A stretch of DNA of 64,000 bases, taken from the NCBI GenBank assembly GCA_015698045.1, contig BLAL01000026.1:62001-126000 (forward strand). The letters run 5' to 3'. Positions 8,007-20,718 of this stretch are shown here, piece after piece. Origin of the DNA: Rhizophagus clarus. Lineage: Eukaryota > Glomeromycota > Glomeromycetes > Glomerales > Glomeraceae. Within the stretch, counting starts at the first letter, position 1; the number at the start of each line of letters is the position of its first letter. The position numbers were made by a program, and so were the translations under genes. The notes under the pieces were generated by a model. That model ran no database searches. It was not told the DNA's origin and worked only from the letters and a program-made list of their open reading frames with translations.

Positions 8007-10529
8007 CGTCTTCCTTTACTACCAATAATAACAAAGCCTATTAAAATTTCATCAAAAAAAACTCCATCAACTTCACGAGGCTCAAAACTTTCGTACTAAC
8101 TCTCAATTAGCGAAATTATATGGCGTGTTCTCAACAATCCGATGCTGATGAGACATATGTATTTTGGACCGGGCATTGATTCTGAAACAAAATCGGAATT
8201 TTGGTATGGAACTCTATGGGGAGAATCTTCACTTTTTGGACAAAATGAAATAATAATATCAGAAGGTAATAAATAATATAGTTTGATATAATTATGGTCT
8301 GTGTTAGCAAAATTGATTGATTTATTTTTGATAAAATAGTAATATACCGATCTGGTGATTTTGTCTACTATAACGATAATAATAGTCGTCGAAGACTTGG
8401 AAGATTAAGAGCAATTTTGAAAAATGATAATGAAGATTATCAGTTACGAATTCAAAAAATTCTGAATTATGATGACTTACCTGGAAATTTAAAAGGATTA
8501 TCAAGACAACGTCGTTCTCTTATTGGGGAAGTTTAGTTGGTAGACGAACCATTTCCAATTATCATGACCTCTCAAATTCTAGAAAGAGCGACTATATTAA
8601 TAACGTTTCAATACCAAAATATTCCCGAAGATTCATTGCATATTACCAAAGTAATTTATAAATGTAATGACCGTTAGCACATTCATGATGTGAAACTTTC
8701 ATACCAACATCCTTCTGATTACATTTCTATCAGAGATTCACCATCATCTATGCCAGTTTATAAGCTGTTTTTAGATCTTTATTATGATGATTTTGGTACG
8801 TTTAGAAATGTGTATCATTCTTTAGGTGGTGTCTATGTACAGTTTGGCAACATGCCAACACATCAAAGAAAACTTATCAAAAACCATTTTGTTCTTGAGT
8901 TTGTTCCATTTGGTGGCAATTTTGACAAATTTATGCTACCATTTGTTTCAGAAATGAAAGAACTTGAAAAAGGTAAGATAATGACTGTTTAAGGACAAAA
9001 TGCATGGGTAATTGCTGGTTTGGGCGTTGTTACGGCAGATTTATCTCAAGGTAATGACTTGGCAGGAGTACTAAGGTATTTCGACTTAATTAATAATTTA
9101 ATAATATAACTTGAAACAATTTAATGATATAATTTGTAACAACTATTGAAATTTTTTAAAAATAATTTAGGCATAATGCAAATAAAGGTTGTTGTACCTG
9201 TACAATTAAAAAGGAATTATGGAGTTCTTATAATCAGGATACTGTGACAACATTACGTTACCATCATATTACAAATGAAGAAATTTTAGAAATTTCTCAG
9301 GAACCGGTAACATCAAGAAGAGACCAACTTTGTACAAAGTATGGTTTAAGACAATTGCCTAGTATTTTAGATAAATTAAAAAGGGAAAGGCATCTACAAG
9401 CGCCGCAGGACATTTATCACGCCACCGCGGGAAAGATTGGGCGACTGCTAAAGTTAACCTGTGAATTATTTTCACGAGAAGGAGAAGATGATTTCATTAA
9501 AATTTGGAAAAATTTTGAAATTCCAAAAAAGTGGGGTAATTTACCAAATCTGATCTCTCATCATAATAGTTTTATGATGTCTGATCTTCTCAGACTAGCT
9601 ATGATTATGCCATTCTTGCTAAATCGGTTTCTAAAGGAATCAAGTCTTAAGCATAATGAAGCAGTTGCTATTTAACAAAGGATTGATGCACTTCGAATTA
9701 ATTTAGTGCTAAAAAGCATTATATCTTGTTGGGTATATGTTGTGAAAACTATGAAGACAGTTTTTAATAAAGAATTTACGTCAGATAGCTACAAGGAATT
9801 ACAATAATATCTTGAAGAAGAGTTTTCAATCCTTCCAAAGGTATAGTTATGGAATTGAAATTCAAAAAGTGTGGAATAATTTAAATATGATTCTAACAAT
9901 AATATTCTTTTTATATGTTAGGTTTTTGCAAATTTTGTTAATTTACCAAATATACATGTTAATATGCATCTTCTGATGCATGCTAAAACCTTTGGAACAC
10001 TCACTAATACCCAGATTGGTATAAAAGAGATGGTACATTGTATTTTTAAGGGAATGGTACCAAAGATGAATTGCAAAAACATAGACTTGGATTTATTAAA
10101 ACGTTATAATACTATATTTGCAATTCAACATTTAGTAGATGGTGGTATTGATCCAAGATTTAATAGGCCTTGTACTGGGTTCACAAATCTTGGTCAATTA
10201 TTTTTGAACTGGTACGTTACAGAAGATAAATATTCAATTGAAGAACAAGCTCAGAATGATGATGCAGAAGGTAAAATTAAATTGTATATTATATATTATA
10301 TCATATATGCATACATAATATTTACTAATTTTAATTTAGTTACATCCCCAATAAATTTTATCTCAAACATTTCCTTAAAAAAAAAAATGCCAAAGGAGGA
10401 TCGGAATAACCTTCTGTTTACTCTGCAGCATGGTTTTAAAACTGAACTGTTTTTATCTTATGTAGATATGAAGTTCGAGGCGGCTCTTATAAATTCTTCA
10501 ACTAGCTGGTACAAATTAGCATCATATAC
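8007..10529 (+). pseudogene. Truncated inverted copy of the Tnp2-like transposase (left palindrome arm)
   Basis: This arm is the reverse complement of 12098-14620, with the same length (2523 bp) and only a few substitutions that I found. It carries the middle of the transposase reading toward + and lacks both gene ends: homology stops at 8007 (inside the counterpart's first long exon) and at 10529 (inside its last exon). Two changes are unique to this arm: Trp codons become TAG at 8534-8536 and at 8675-8677; the right arm has TGG at both. Two silent differences lie at 10365 and 10404. Three stops are shared with the right copy. The fragment cannot make a transposase. Confidence 0.85.
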
Positions 10530-11745
10530 TTTACAGAAACTTAAAAATTCTAAACGATGATGAATTGATATAGTAATAATATTAAATATACATTGTAATA
10601 ATATCGATTTGCAAATGATATCATTATGATATCAAAATGATATCGGTACATTATTTATTCGATATATCAAAATGATATTGTAAAGATATTTACTTAAAGA
10701 AATATCGAATTGATATCATACTAATATTGTTATAACAACGATGATTTTTTTAAAAAAATATGAACAAATACATTATCGATATGATATCGTATCAACATGT
10801 ATTCAGTATCAATACGACATCGTAAAAACATCATCTTATAAATGTCAAATTGACATTAATTCAATATTGAATATTTAACGAATTGACATCATTTTGATAT
10901 AGTTAAACAACAATAAAAATATGAAACAAATACGATATAGATATGATATCGTATTGACATGTATTCAGTATCAATATGACATCATAAAAACATCATCTTA
11001 TAAATATCAAATCAACATCATTTCGATATAGGCAATATAACGAATTGACATCATTTTGATATAGTTAAACAATAACGAAAAATGTGAAACAAATACGATA
11101 TCGATATAATATCATTTTGATATTTATTTAATATCAAAATGATATAAAGATATCATTTTATAAATATCGAATCAATATTAATTTGATATCGTTAATATAA
11201 CGAATCTATATCATTTTATCGTTAAAAGCAATAATTAATTTTTAAAAAAATGTGAAATAAATAAAATATCAAATCAATATCATATTAATTAATATTGATA
11301 AATTCAATACTAAATTTTAAATGTTTTTATATATATTTTATTAATTTGTAATTTAATTAAAATTTAATTTAAAATTTAATTTCAACTGAGATGATATAAA
11401 GTATTAAGAAAACCTGTTAAAATAAAAAACCTGTTAAATTTTTACATGAGACTATATACTTGTGTGCCACTTCTTTTTTTCTAACATGCGATGATCATAA
11501 CACCACCAATAGCAAATAAAAAAACTGAATTCTTCTTGACAAAATTTCCTAATCGGCTCAGACACTTACTTCATTAGGTATGACAATCTTGACAATCTCT
11601 TACTCATTGTTTAAAATATATATGATATTAGAACTAGATTTTTATTGGATAAAATTAATTAATTATTTGTAATTATTGTAAAATATAACAATCTTTCAGT
11701 AATTTTAATTAATCATATAGCTGTAAAATAAAAACTATTTTTTAT
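10530..11745. other. Spacer between palindrome arms: AT-rich, satellite-like
   Basis: No gene seen. It is rich in GATATC-like hexamers. A unit of about 162 bp is repeated roughly three times (starts near 10770, 10931 and 11095). The rest is low-complexity AT. Confidence 0.6.
10770..11260. repeat. About 162-bp tandem repeat, three diverged copies
   Basis: Each copy runs from a gatatcgtattgacatgtat-like start through cagtatcaatatgacatc and catcattttgatatagtt to a tgaaacaaatacgata-like end. The third copy is the most diverged. Confidence 0.7.
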
Positions 11746-14700
11746 TCAAATTCTGTTCGTGGTATCATGATCAGATCCTTGACATCCTCCTGAATTACAA
11801 TTATGAATAAAATGTACTTTTTGCACATTATCTATTACAGTAATTGGAAAAATGCGCCTCCATTTATTCCCTGTTGCTTGAAGGCGATAAAGTGGACATT
11901 TCAATAGTGAATGTTCAATCCCAGTATCTTTAAACCAATCCACAACAATAAAGGCATAATATTTGTCATTATTACCCTTATGGCGAAAAATCCCTTTAAT
12001 GATTGCATAAGATTCTTCATGATCTTCTTCATAAATTGTGACAAAATCACCAAGATGTAAGTGGATTTTTGAAAGGACACTATTTTTTTCTTCAATGGTA
12101 TATGATGCTAATTTGTACCAGCTAGTTGAAGAATTTATAAGAGCCGCCTCGAACTTCATATCTACATAAGATAAAAACAGTTCAGTTTTAAAACCATGCT
12201 GCAGAGTAAACAGAAGGTTATTTCGATCCTCCTTTGGCATTTTTTTTTTTAAGGAAATGTTCGAGATAAAATTTATTGGGGATGTAACTAAATTAAAATT
12301 AGTAAATATTATGTATGCATATATGATATAATATATAATATACAATTTAATTTTACCTTCTGCATCATCATTCTGAGCTTGTTCTTCAATTGAATATTTA
12401 TCTTCTGTAACGTACCAGTTCAAAAATAATTGACCAAGATTTGTGAACCCAGTACAAGGCCTATTAAATCTTGGATCAATACCACCATCTACTAAATGTT
12501 GAATTGCAAATATAGTATTATAACGTTTTAATAAATCCAAGTCTATGTTTTTGCAATTCATCTTTGGTACCATTCCCTTAAAAATACAATGTACCATCTC
12601 TTTTATACCAATCTGGGTATTAGTGAGTGTTCCAAAGGTTTTAGCATGCATCAGAAGATGCATATTAACATGTATATTTGGTAAATTAACAAAATTTGCA
12701 AAAACCTAACATATAAAAAGAATATTATTGTTAGAATCATATTTAAATTATTCCACACTTTTTGAATTTCAATTCCATAACTATACCTTTGGAAGGATTG
12801 AAAACTCTTCTTCAAGATATTATTGTAATTCCTTGTAGCTATCTGACGTAAATTCTTTATTAAAAACTGTCTTCATAGTTTTCACAACATATACCCAACA
12901 AGATATAATGCTTTTTAGCACTAAATTAATTCGAAGTGCATCAATCCTTTGTTAAATAGCAACTGCTTCATTATGCTTAAGACTTGATTCCTTTAGAAAC
13001 CGATTTAGCAAGAATGGCATAATCATAGCTAGTCTGAGAAGATCAGACATCATAAAACTATTATGATGAGAGATCAGATTTGGTAAATTACCCCACTTTT
13101 TTGGAATTTCAAAATTTTTCCAAATTTTAATGAAATCATCTTCTCCTTCTCGTGAAAATAATTCACAGGTTAACTTTAGCAGTCGCCCAATCTTTCCCGC
13201 GGTGGCGTGATAAATGTCCTGCGGCGCTTGTAGATGCCTTTCCCTTTTTAATTTATCTAAAATACTAGGCAATTGTCTTAAACCATACTTTGTACAAAGT
13301 TGGTCTCTTCTTGATGTTACCGGTTCCTGAGAAATTTCTAAAATTTCTTCATTTGTAATATGATGGTAACGTAATGTTGTCACAGTATCCTGATTATAAG
13401 AACTCCATAATTCCTTTTTAATTGTACAGGTACAACAACCTTTATTTGCATTATGCCTAAATTATTTTTAAAAAATTTCAATAGTTGTTACAAATTATAT
13501 CATTAAATTGTTTCAAGTTATATTATTAAATTATTAATTAAGTCGAAATACCTTAGTACTCCTGCCAAGTCATTACCTTGAGGTAAATCTGCCGTAACAA
13601 CGCCCAAACCAGCAATTACCCATGCATTTTGTCCTTAAACAGTCATTATCTTACCTTTTTCAAGTTCTTTCATTTCTGAAACAAATGGTAGCATAAATTT
13701 GTCAAAATTGCCACCAAATGGAACAAACTCAAGAACAAAATGGTTTTTGATAAGTTTTCTTTGATGTGTTGGCATGTTGCCAAACTGTACATAGACACCA
13801 CCTAAAGAATGATACACATTTCTAAACGTACCAAAATCATCATAATAAAGATCTAAAAACAGCTTATAAACTGGCATAGATGATGGTGAATCTCTGATAG
13901 AAATGTAATCAGAAGGATGTTGGTATGAAAGTTTCACATCATGAATGTGCCAACGGTCATTACATTTATAAATTACTTTGGTAATATGCAATGAATCTTC
14001 GGGAATATTTTGGTATTGAAACGTTATTAATATAGTCGCTCTTTCTAGAATTTGAGAGGTCATGATAATTGGAAATGGTTCGTCTACCAACCAAACTTCC
14101 CCAATAAGAGAACGACGTTGTCTTGATAATCCTTTTAAATTTCCAGGTAAGTCATCATAATTCAGAATTTTTTGAATTCGTAACTGATAATCTTCATTAT
14201 CATTTTTCAAAATTGCTCTTAATCTTCCAAGTCTTCGACGACTATTATTATCGTTATAGTAGACAAAATCACCAGATCGGTATATTACTATTTTATCAAA
14301 AATAAATCAATCAATTTTGCTAACACAGACCATAATTATATCAAACTATATTATTTATTACCTTCTGATATTATTATTTCATTTTGTCCAAAAAGTGAAG
14401 ATTCTCCCCATAGAGTTCCATACCAAAATTCCGATTTTGTTTCAGAATCAATGCCCGGTCCAAAATACATATGTCTCATCAGCATCGGATTGTTGAGAAC
14501 ACGCCATATAATTTCGCTAATTGAGAGTTAGTACGAAAGTTTTGAGCCTCGTGAAGTTGATGGAGTTTTTTTTGATGAAATTTTAATAGGCTTTGTTATT
14601 ATTGGTAGTAAAGGAAGACGTTTTCTCCAAGATTGGAATCTTCTGATATTTTTTACTATATGAGTGGGCTCAAATTGAGGATTGTGAATGATGTTAGCAA

Positions 14701-15301
14701 GATCTTCATATGCTTTTGTAGAAATATTGTGTTTCTGGAGCCAACAGAATAGAGCAGTAGTTGTATAATCATTGAAGTAAGGTGAAAATTCACCATCACA
14801 GGATGGTATCTCGTCTTTATCTAAAGCTTCAATAATTTGATGTATGTCGTTGTTCTCGTTGTTGTTACCTTCCTCTTCTTCTTCGTCGTTGTAGTCGTTG
14901 TGACTTTCCTCTTCCTCATCGTCATTGTGACCTTCCTCTTCTTCACCTTCCTCATTGAAATAATCTTCCTCTTCGTTATAATCTTCCTCTTCGTCATTAT
15001 CATCACCATCTTCATCTGATGATTCGTCAATTACATTATCCCTCAAATCTATATCATTATCATAATGCTGAAAATATATTGATTCATTGTCATTTCTATT
15101 AATGTCCTCCATATCGATGTCTTCAGATAATATTTCATTGTTATCTTCAGTTGAATTTGCTGTTGTCTCATTACGACTAGTATGAGAAAACCGATTGCGA
15201 ATTTGAAATGGTTTTACAGAACTGCCGGTGGAGTGAATATATCTCTTTCTCATAACTAAATAAGACGTAAATAGTTTTGTAAAATTGTTGATTTTTAACA
15301 A
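11746..15301 (-). pseudogene. Tnp2/CACTA-like transposase gene, degraded
   Basis: The minus-strand reading starts at 15301 with a basic then strongly acidic (Asp/Glu/Asn-rich) N-terminal region to about 14528. It continues through a segment with LYYDDFGTFRNVYHSLGGVY and HFVLEFVPFGGNF (13635-14210), a CCTC zinc-type pair near 13430, SFMMSDLLRLAMIMPF (about 13045), and a final exon with HLLMHAKTFG and FNRPCTGFTNLGQLF (11746-12663). I place it in the Tnp2-type (CACTA superfamily) transposases from layout and resemblance to multi-copy families in Glomeromycotina. In-frame stops at 13635-13637, 12952-12954 and 12820-12822 break it. A potential intron lies near 12246-12355. It continues past both ends of the palindrome arm, so it is the donor-type copy of the left fragment. 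No clear terminal repeats were found for it. Confidence 0.65.
12098..14620 (-). repeat. Right arm of a 2523-bp inverted repeat
   Basis: It pairs base for base with 8007-10529 around a 1568-bp spacer, with no indel by length. Base 14092 (C) faces A at 8535 and base 13951 (C) faces A at 8676, reading the arms in opposite directions. Such an arm pair could extrude as a large hairpin; it could also be an assembly artefact at an inverted duplication. Confidence 0.85.
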
Positions 15302-16517
15302 AATTTATGGTACTTTGATATAATTATAGTAATCTAATCTGATTAGAGAAAAAAAGATAATTTAATCTAGGCTGTAATTTCACTAAACATACAAAAAAAA
15401 AAAAATAAATTACCGAAGTTTTACTAATATATAGAAGAATTCTTTCATGAAATCGGTATGAGAGGTCAATGTTTGATACGATACACTGTTGAACTATCCG
15501 AATATAGATTAATTGTTGATTAGATGATCAATAAACATGTGCCAGAAAATGGAATTTTAGATTCAATCACACTCTTGTATCACTTAGAGCTGCAAATATT
15601 ACGTTCTTGACCTGTGCGATGTTACTGTCAAGACATTGACACGAGGATTGCCTTAGAGCCATATTTACATAAGCTAGAGACGTTTACCACATATTATGTA
15701 AAAAGTTTTTTTCTTATATTCACGCTTTACGTTATTATTTTATCATCAATATAAAAATGTCAAGATTTACAATATAATAATAATAAACTAAACAATACAA
15801 TATAATCATTTAATTACATACTTCGCATTATTATTTGAAACATGGCTCTCATTTATATTTAAAGTGCATTTATTCATTATTTGTTATTATCAATCGATCG
15901 AGATTCAAGCATCATCTCCGAACCTAACTAAAGCAAGGTCTGTTAATTAAATAATCTCACTAATATTTATTTGTATTTTGTACAATAGTATGTATTATAT
16001 CAGCAATTATGGCTGTAAAAGGTTATGTTTACTGCGCTTAATCAAAAAAGGAAGTGCAAATTTATCTTAGATAAACATCTGCAGATTCTTATTGAATGAT
16101 ATAACGATAGTCCTATTTGTTCATAAACAAATACTTTAGCAACTTACAAATAAAAATTTCCTTTCGTTAAATAAGTAAATCTAAATTTTTCTTTCGTTAA
16201 ATCTAAATTTTCCTTTCGTTAAATAAAAATTTCCTTTCGTTATGTAAATATGTCAATATGTTAAATAATTAAAATTTAAATTTTTGTATAATTCAAATCG
16301 ATTCTATTTTCAATTCTAAACAAATCATCTCCCCTTGTAAGATTGTCACGAAATAAACATCTCAATATGGTATAATCTCAACATATACCGTATAAATTTG
16401 GAAATACAAGGTCAGCTCGGGGGTTTGAGAATTGGGATGAGGTCTCTTATTTATATTTTACTTTGTTCGAATTTTTGTATCTCAGAATTTTTGTATCTTG
16501 TATCTTTATTTTTTGCT
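15302..16517. other. AT-rich intergenic stretch
   Basis: No gene seen. Between about 16150 and 16250 a 20-28 bp unit containing tttcctttcgttaaat recurs about four times. A short earlier exon of the transposase at 11746-15301 could lie here, but none can be defended. Confidence 0.5.
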
Positions 16518-17866
16518 ATGTCTAAACGTAAGGCAAATCAAGAGACAGCAGGTATGTAACTTTATAAAATATAATTATAATAAATTTTACTTTGAGAATA
16601 AAATGATACTGAAAATATGTATAATAGTACCAATTTCGAAAAATCAAAGTCTAAGTCAAAAAGTGAAGAAAAGGAGGGAGACCAATATTAACGATGTTGA
16701 TCAATTCATTTCAGGTAAATATTATATACATATCATATATGTGTGTGGCCTTAATATTTAATAATATATTTAATCTTTAATTAAATGATATACTACTAAA
16801 TAATAGGTTTAGCTTCTAACCGAAGAAATAATGATGAAAAAGAAGATGATGATGGAAGAGAAAAAGATGATGGAAGGGAAGATGAAAAAGAAAGAGAAGA
16901 TCGCGAAGAAGAGAAAAGTGGTAGTTCAGATAACGATAGTGATGATCATGATAGAGATAAAATGAATATGACAGATGATAAACTCGTAAATTTGGATGAA
17001 CCCATTCCTGTTGGATTTAAAAGTAATTTAGAAATATGCAATTTTCTCGTCGCCCATCCACATATTCTTCATCTAGCAAATAAAATGTTAGAAATGGATT
17101 CTGGTTCTAGCTCGACGTCTTCAACGTCTAGTGCTGATGTTAGTGCTAAATATATTTATTTTGTACCCAATTCTTTAAAGTAAATAACATATCTTTTAAT
17201 ATTTTAGGATAATGCTCGTCTTTGGGACGAGTCCATCAAATGTCTCTTTCTTCGTACCCACAACCCGCGTGGGGAGACATTTGATGAATTAATTAAAAAA
17301 ATTTTCAAGGTTCAAATTTACAGTACAGAAGGAAAAAATTTCTTAGAGAAAACTCGTCGAGCCTTTGCTGACTACCGTAATAAACTTAATCAAAATATTG
17401 AACATGAAATAAATGAATATAAAAATATTAGAAAAAATAGGTATATTTTATTTTATTGTTTGATAATATATCTTATATCTAATAAGTTTATTGTTATGTT
17501 AATAAAAAATAATTAACTGTAGAGCGATCACTGGTAGCCTGTCAAATAAAGAAGTAAAAGACTATGTTGATGAACATTTTGTTCAAAAACTCTTGAATCG
17601 ACAGCTCACTGCTGTAAATCTCTCTGAAATGAAAAAGATTGGTAGCTTCGATACGTTAATAGATTTTATAAGAGAAACCTTCAAGGTTTCTTGGAATGGC
17701 AAAGATCTATCTGCCGTTAAGAACTTGGATAGTATGACGAAGGATATAATTGTTCCCTCTCGAAGTGGCAACAGGATAGTAAATTCTTTGGAACATGTAA
17801 GTCATTTTTATTTAACACATTACGTCTTTATTCATAAATATTAATAAAATTAAATTATAGATTTAG
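16518..17866 (+). CDS. Unknown six-exon gene, apparently intact
   Basis: Exons by canonical GT..AG borders and kept phase: 16518-16551, 16628-16714, 16807-17138, 17208-17440, 17523-17796 and 17861-17866; total 966 nt, 321 residues. The N-terminus is basic (MSKRKANQETA). Residues 45-100 are a highly charged Asp/Glu/Lys/Arg tract, then a Ser/Thr run (about 140-150), then an ordered helical region with WDESIKCLFLRTHNPRGETF and RRAFADYRNKLNQNIEHEI. The last exon adds only one residue and the stop, so the true 3' end may differ. I recognise no domain. The charged N-terminus plus compact C-terminal domain resembles nuclear DNA-binding or transposon-derived proteins. It is one of the few multi-exon genes in this half with no stop. 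Confidence 0.6.
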
Positions 17867-18778
17867 TAGCGCTCTTTAATTAATCATCAATAAATGATTT
17901 TTGCGCTATAAAATTTAAAAATATTTTAATATTCACTAATTTTTTCAATTAAATCAATAAATATGATCATATAAATAAAATACGCATATTAATAGTCATA
18001 CATTGTAAGTTTTTTGCTGGACTTGTAATTTCGGTGTTACGAATTGTAGTATGTCCCATATTTGATTTCCATTTTCAAACTAAGTGATAATCATGTATTT
18101 CATCTTAATAAGTATAATTCTAGAAGGTTTAAGTTTAGAATGTCTCACGTATTACATAAGCATAATCCTCGTTCAACGCGCTCAATATTTATTAATTTCT
18201 TTTAAACGTTCAAAAATTAACACATTAAATCAATCACGAAAAGTAAAATAAATCAAATTTTTTTTTTCGCATTAGAAAATATCGTAAAAGATGTGGTAAA
18301 ATATTATGAGTAAATAAAGTTAATTTTTTACGTAAAATTTTTAATCACTTTTAATGGCTAATTTTTTTTTTTTGTACAATGGGAAACAATGGAAAATCGA
18401 CATTTTAATCACTTTTAATGGACAAGAGACGGAATTAATTTTCAAAATTCTATGAATTTATGATGTAATATTATGAATTAATGAAATCATTTTAATTTAA
18501 AAAGGAAAAAATAATTGAAATGGCGTAATCAGAATTGTTAGAAAAAATAATTGAATGGCATAATTAATTGTTAGAAAAAAATAATTGAAATGGCGTAATT
18601 AGAATTGTTAGAAAAAATGATTGAAATGGTGTAATTAGAATTATTAGAAAAAATAATTAAAAAATGGAACTTTCTCACATTTTTTAATTTTTTAATTATA
18701 TATTTCTTGTCTTATATTCACTCATATATAACAAATTTTTGTCAAATATAACATTGCAAAATTTCAAAAATTCTAATA
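17867..18778. other. AT-rich intergenic stretch with a minisatellite
   Basis: No gene seen. It holds the 36-bp tandem repeat at 18503-18667 and short poly-T tracts. Confidence 0.5.
18503..18667. repeat. About 36-bp minisatellite, roughly 4.5 copies
   Basis: The unit is close to ttagaaaaaataattgaaat plus ggcgtaattagaattg. Copies vary by small deletions and single-base changes. Confidence 0.8.
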
Positions 18779-19581
18779 ATGTCTTCAAATAACACAAATA
18801 CAACATCATCAACCTCTCGCGATCCTTCAACCTCATCTCAACATCGTACTGATAACGCCAAATCTTTATCTAATTCTACTTCTCCTCGCAGCACCTTCAC
18901 CGAACGGGTAGAATGGACAGATGAATAAACCACTGCGCTCATTGAGCAGCAGAGGTCACGAAATTACGAATATTATTACCAAATTCCAGGGCGCAGCAGA
19001 AAAAATTCTGGAGATCAGTAGCAGAAAATGTTAATAATACTTGTGGATGTAACTATACAGGACAACAATGCCAGACGAAGTTCAATGGGTTCGTTACTAA
19101 CTATCATGTGAGTTAAATATTAATAAATAAAAATTTGTGTAATATTAATGACTTTAAAATATTTTAGGATCAATTATTGGTCATTGTCAATGACCCTAGA
19201 GGCGTGAGGAGTCGCCCAGGAGTGGTATTCTTTGACATAATGAACACCCGCTTCTGGAAAAGACCGGGTAAGAATTCTAATTGCTTTATATTTATTTAGA
19301 ATTATGTATTCCAATATTATTTAATATGTTTCTAGATGATCAATTTGTACAAGCTTCAATCGGAGTTAGCCGGACTCGAAATCGAAGAAATCGAAAGAAT
19401 AGAAGATGTATGTAAATCATAAAAAAAATTTAATCAAGTTATAGATTTTTTTATTGATTTTCTTAATCAATTTATAGCCCGAAGCAATAACAATAGCCAG
19501 AATACCGTGGATAATAATGATACTATTGATAATGATAAGTACAAAATTTTTTTCCTTTTTTCACCTATGAAATTTTTCTAA
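18779..19581 (+). pseudogene. Myb/SANT-like (trihelix-type) DNA-binding protein, broken
   Basis: ATG 18779 opens a Ser/Thr/Asn-rich N-terminus, then EWTDE, an in-frame TAA, and TTALIEQQRSRNYEYYYQIPGRS. The spaced Trp residues and the later KFWRSVAENVNNTCG and QCQTKFNGFV segments match the Myb/SANT-like pattern of fungal and plant trihelix proteins. A one-base shift lies in a run of six A near 18990; the continuation is in a different frame. Downstream exons have good splice signals (19168-19269 region, 19336 onward, 19479 onward) and encode an Arg/Asn-rich tail. With a stop plus a frameshift I call it a pseudogene, though the homopolymer shift alone could be a sequencing error. The TAA stands where Glu or Gln would be expected. 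Confidence 0.65.
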
Positions 19582-20185
19582 AAATTTTTTCTTTTATTTG
19601 ATGCTAAACCTTAACTGTTAATAGTTTAATACGATAATCAAATAATGCTAAACTTAATAATTTGATACAAAAATAATGCAAAACCTTAATAATTGATACA
19701 ATAAAGCCAACATTTAACGAATAAAGTTTTCTTTGTTAATTCGTTATTAATAAAAGTTTAAAGTGATGAGAATTTAATTGTACTTGTGTGACCAACTCAG
19801 TGAACTTGCCCCTTAAACATTATTGAATTCTACACATTAAATTACGTCATTTTCTATCATCGATTTTCTCTAGCACATTTAAAATTTCCAATTTAGTATG
19901 TTTTCCATTCCTATGATGAAAGAAAAAGCTTTTCCTGGTATAATCCTTTAGTCAAATATATTTTATATCTTCGTGAAATGGATTCATAAAAGGTTCCTTT
20001 CTTCATGTTGACGTATCAGGCCTGTTTCATATAAATATTCCTCCTTTTCTTAAAACTGTTTCCACTTTTCCTCTCCTCTCTTATAGGTTTGCATTTCTCT
20101 GCATGCAGAGATTATGAGTCATGATTTATTTTCTGAAGTATCGACTACAATTATTTATCTTCTTTATTATATCTTATACAGAAAT
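19582..20185. other. Intergenic, AT-rich
   Basis: No gene seen. Around 19600-19710 a short unit (aatgctaaaccttaataatt-like) recurs three to four times. Confidence 0.45.
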
Positions 20186-20718
20186 ATGAGCCGTCGCAAG
20201 CCTCACAAATCACAGGCCGCAAAGGCAAAATCGGTACATCGTTTCAGAACAAAAATATTGAAGAAGAAGCGAAAGGGAATTTATGAAATAGGTGGGTGAA
20301 TACCACGGCTTTCCGTACATAGTCTGGCCTGAGTTTAAGCTTCTAAAATGGCTACTGTGAACTCGCCTCTCAGGTTGATGTTCTTAATGGTCCTGTGAAG
20401 TACCTGAATTGTTGGACTATCAGGTGTCTAGCCTTTGCTTTAACGTGGCTCTCCTGCTGGGTGAGTTGATCATAACTGACCCCACCTTTTGCTATTCCTC
20501 TTTAATCCCTTCCCTCTGCAGGTTATGTTGAGGCTCTTGAGAAAAGAATCAATCAACTAGAAGAGAAGGTAAAAGTCTTGGAAGAGGAAAAAGTTCGGCT
20601 TTTTTTTGAAAGGAACGAAGCAATATTAAATATAAATCAAAAGAATGCCAGAATCAGGGCTTTGGAAATGGATCAAGAGCTAACAAGACGTATTGGATTG
20701 AGAAAGAAAAGGAATTAG
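20186..20718 (+). CDS. Small basic coiled-coil protein, two exons
   Basis: Exons 20186-20291 and 20522-20718 join in phase to 100 residues. The first exon is very basic (MSRRKPHKSQAAKAKS, then KKKRKG), like a nuclear localisation signal. The second encodes a continuous coiled coil (EALEKRINQLEEKVKVLEEE, then LTRRIGLRKKRN at the end). The ATG at 20186 is preferred over the in-frame ATG at 20114 because the basic region begins there. The intron is unusually GC-rich for the window, with a pyrimidine-rich acceptor. Function is unknown; it resembles a bZIP-like or scaffold fragment without a clear bZIP signature, and is probably a member of a multi-copy family. Confidence 0.6.
20292..20521 (+). 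other. GC-rich intron, 230 nt
   Basis: It starts GTGGGT and ends CTGCAG. Base composition is near balanced while flanks are AT-rich, and introns elsewhere in the window are mostly under 100 nt and AT-rich. It contains TTGATGT and later CTGA motifs that only loosely suggest a C/D snoRNA. Confidence 0.5.

Noticed and set aside
14821..15030. Met/Thr/Lys-rich and Val/Phe-rich ORFs over the acidic tract
   Set aside because: Shadow frames of the Asp/Glu/Asn-rich N-terminal region of the transposase.
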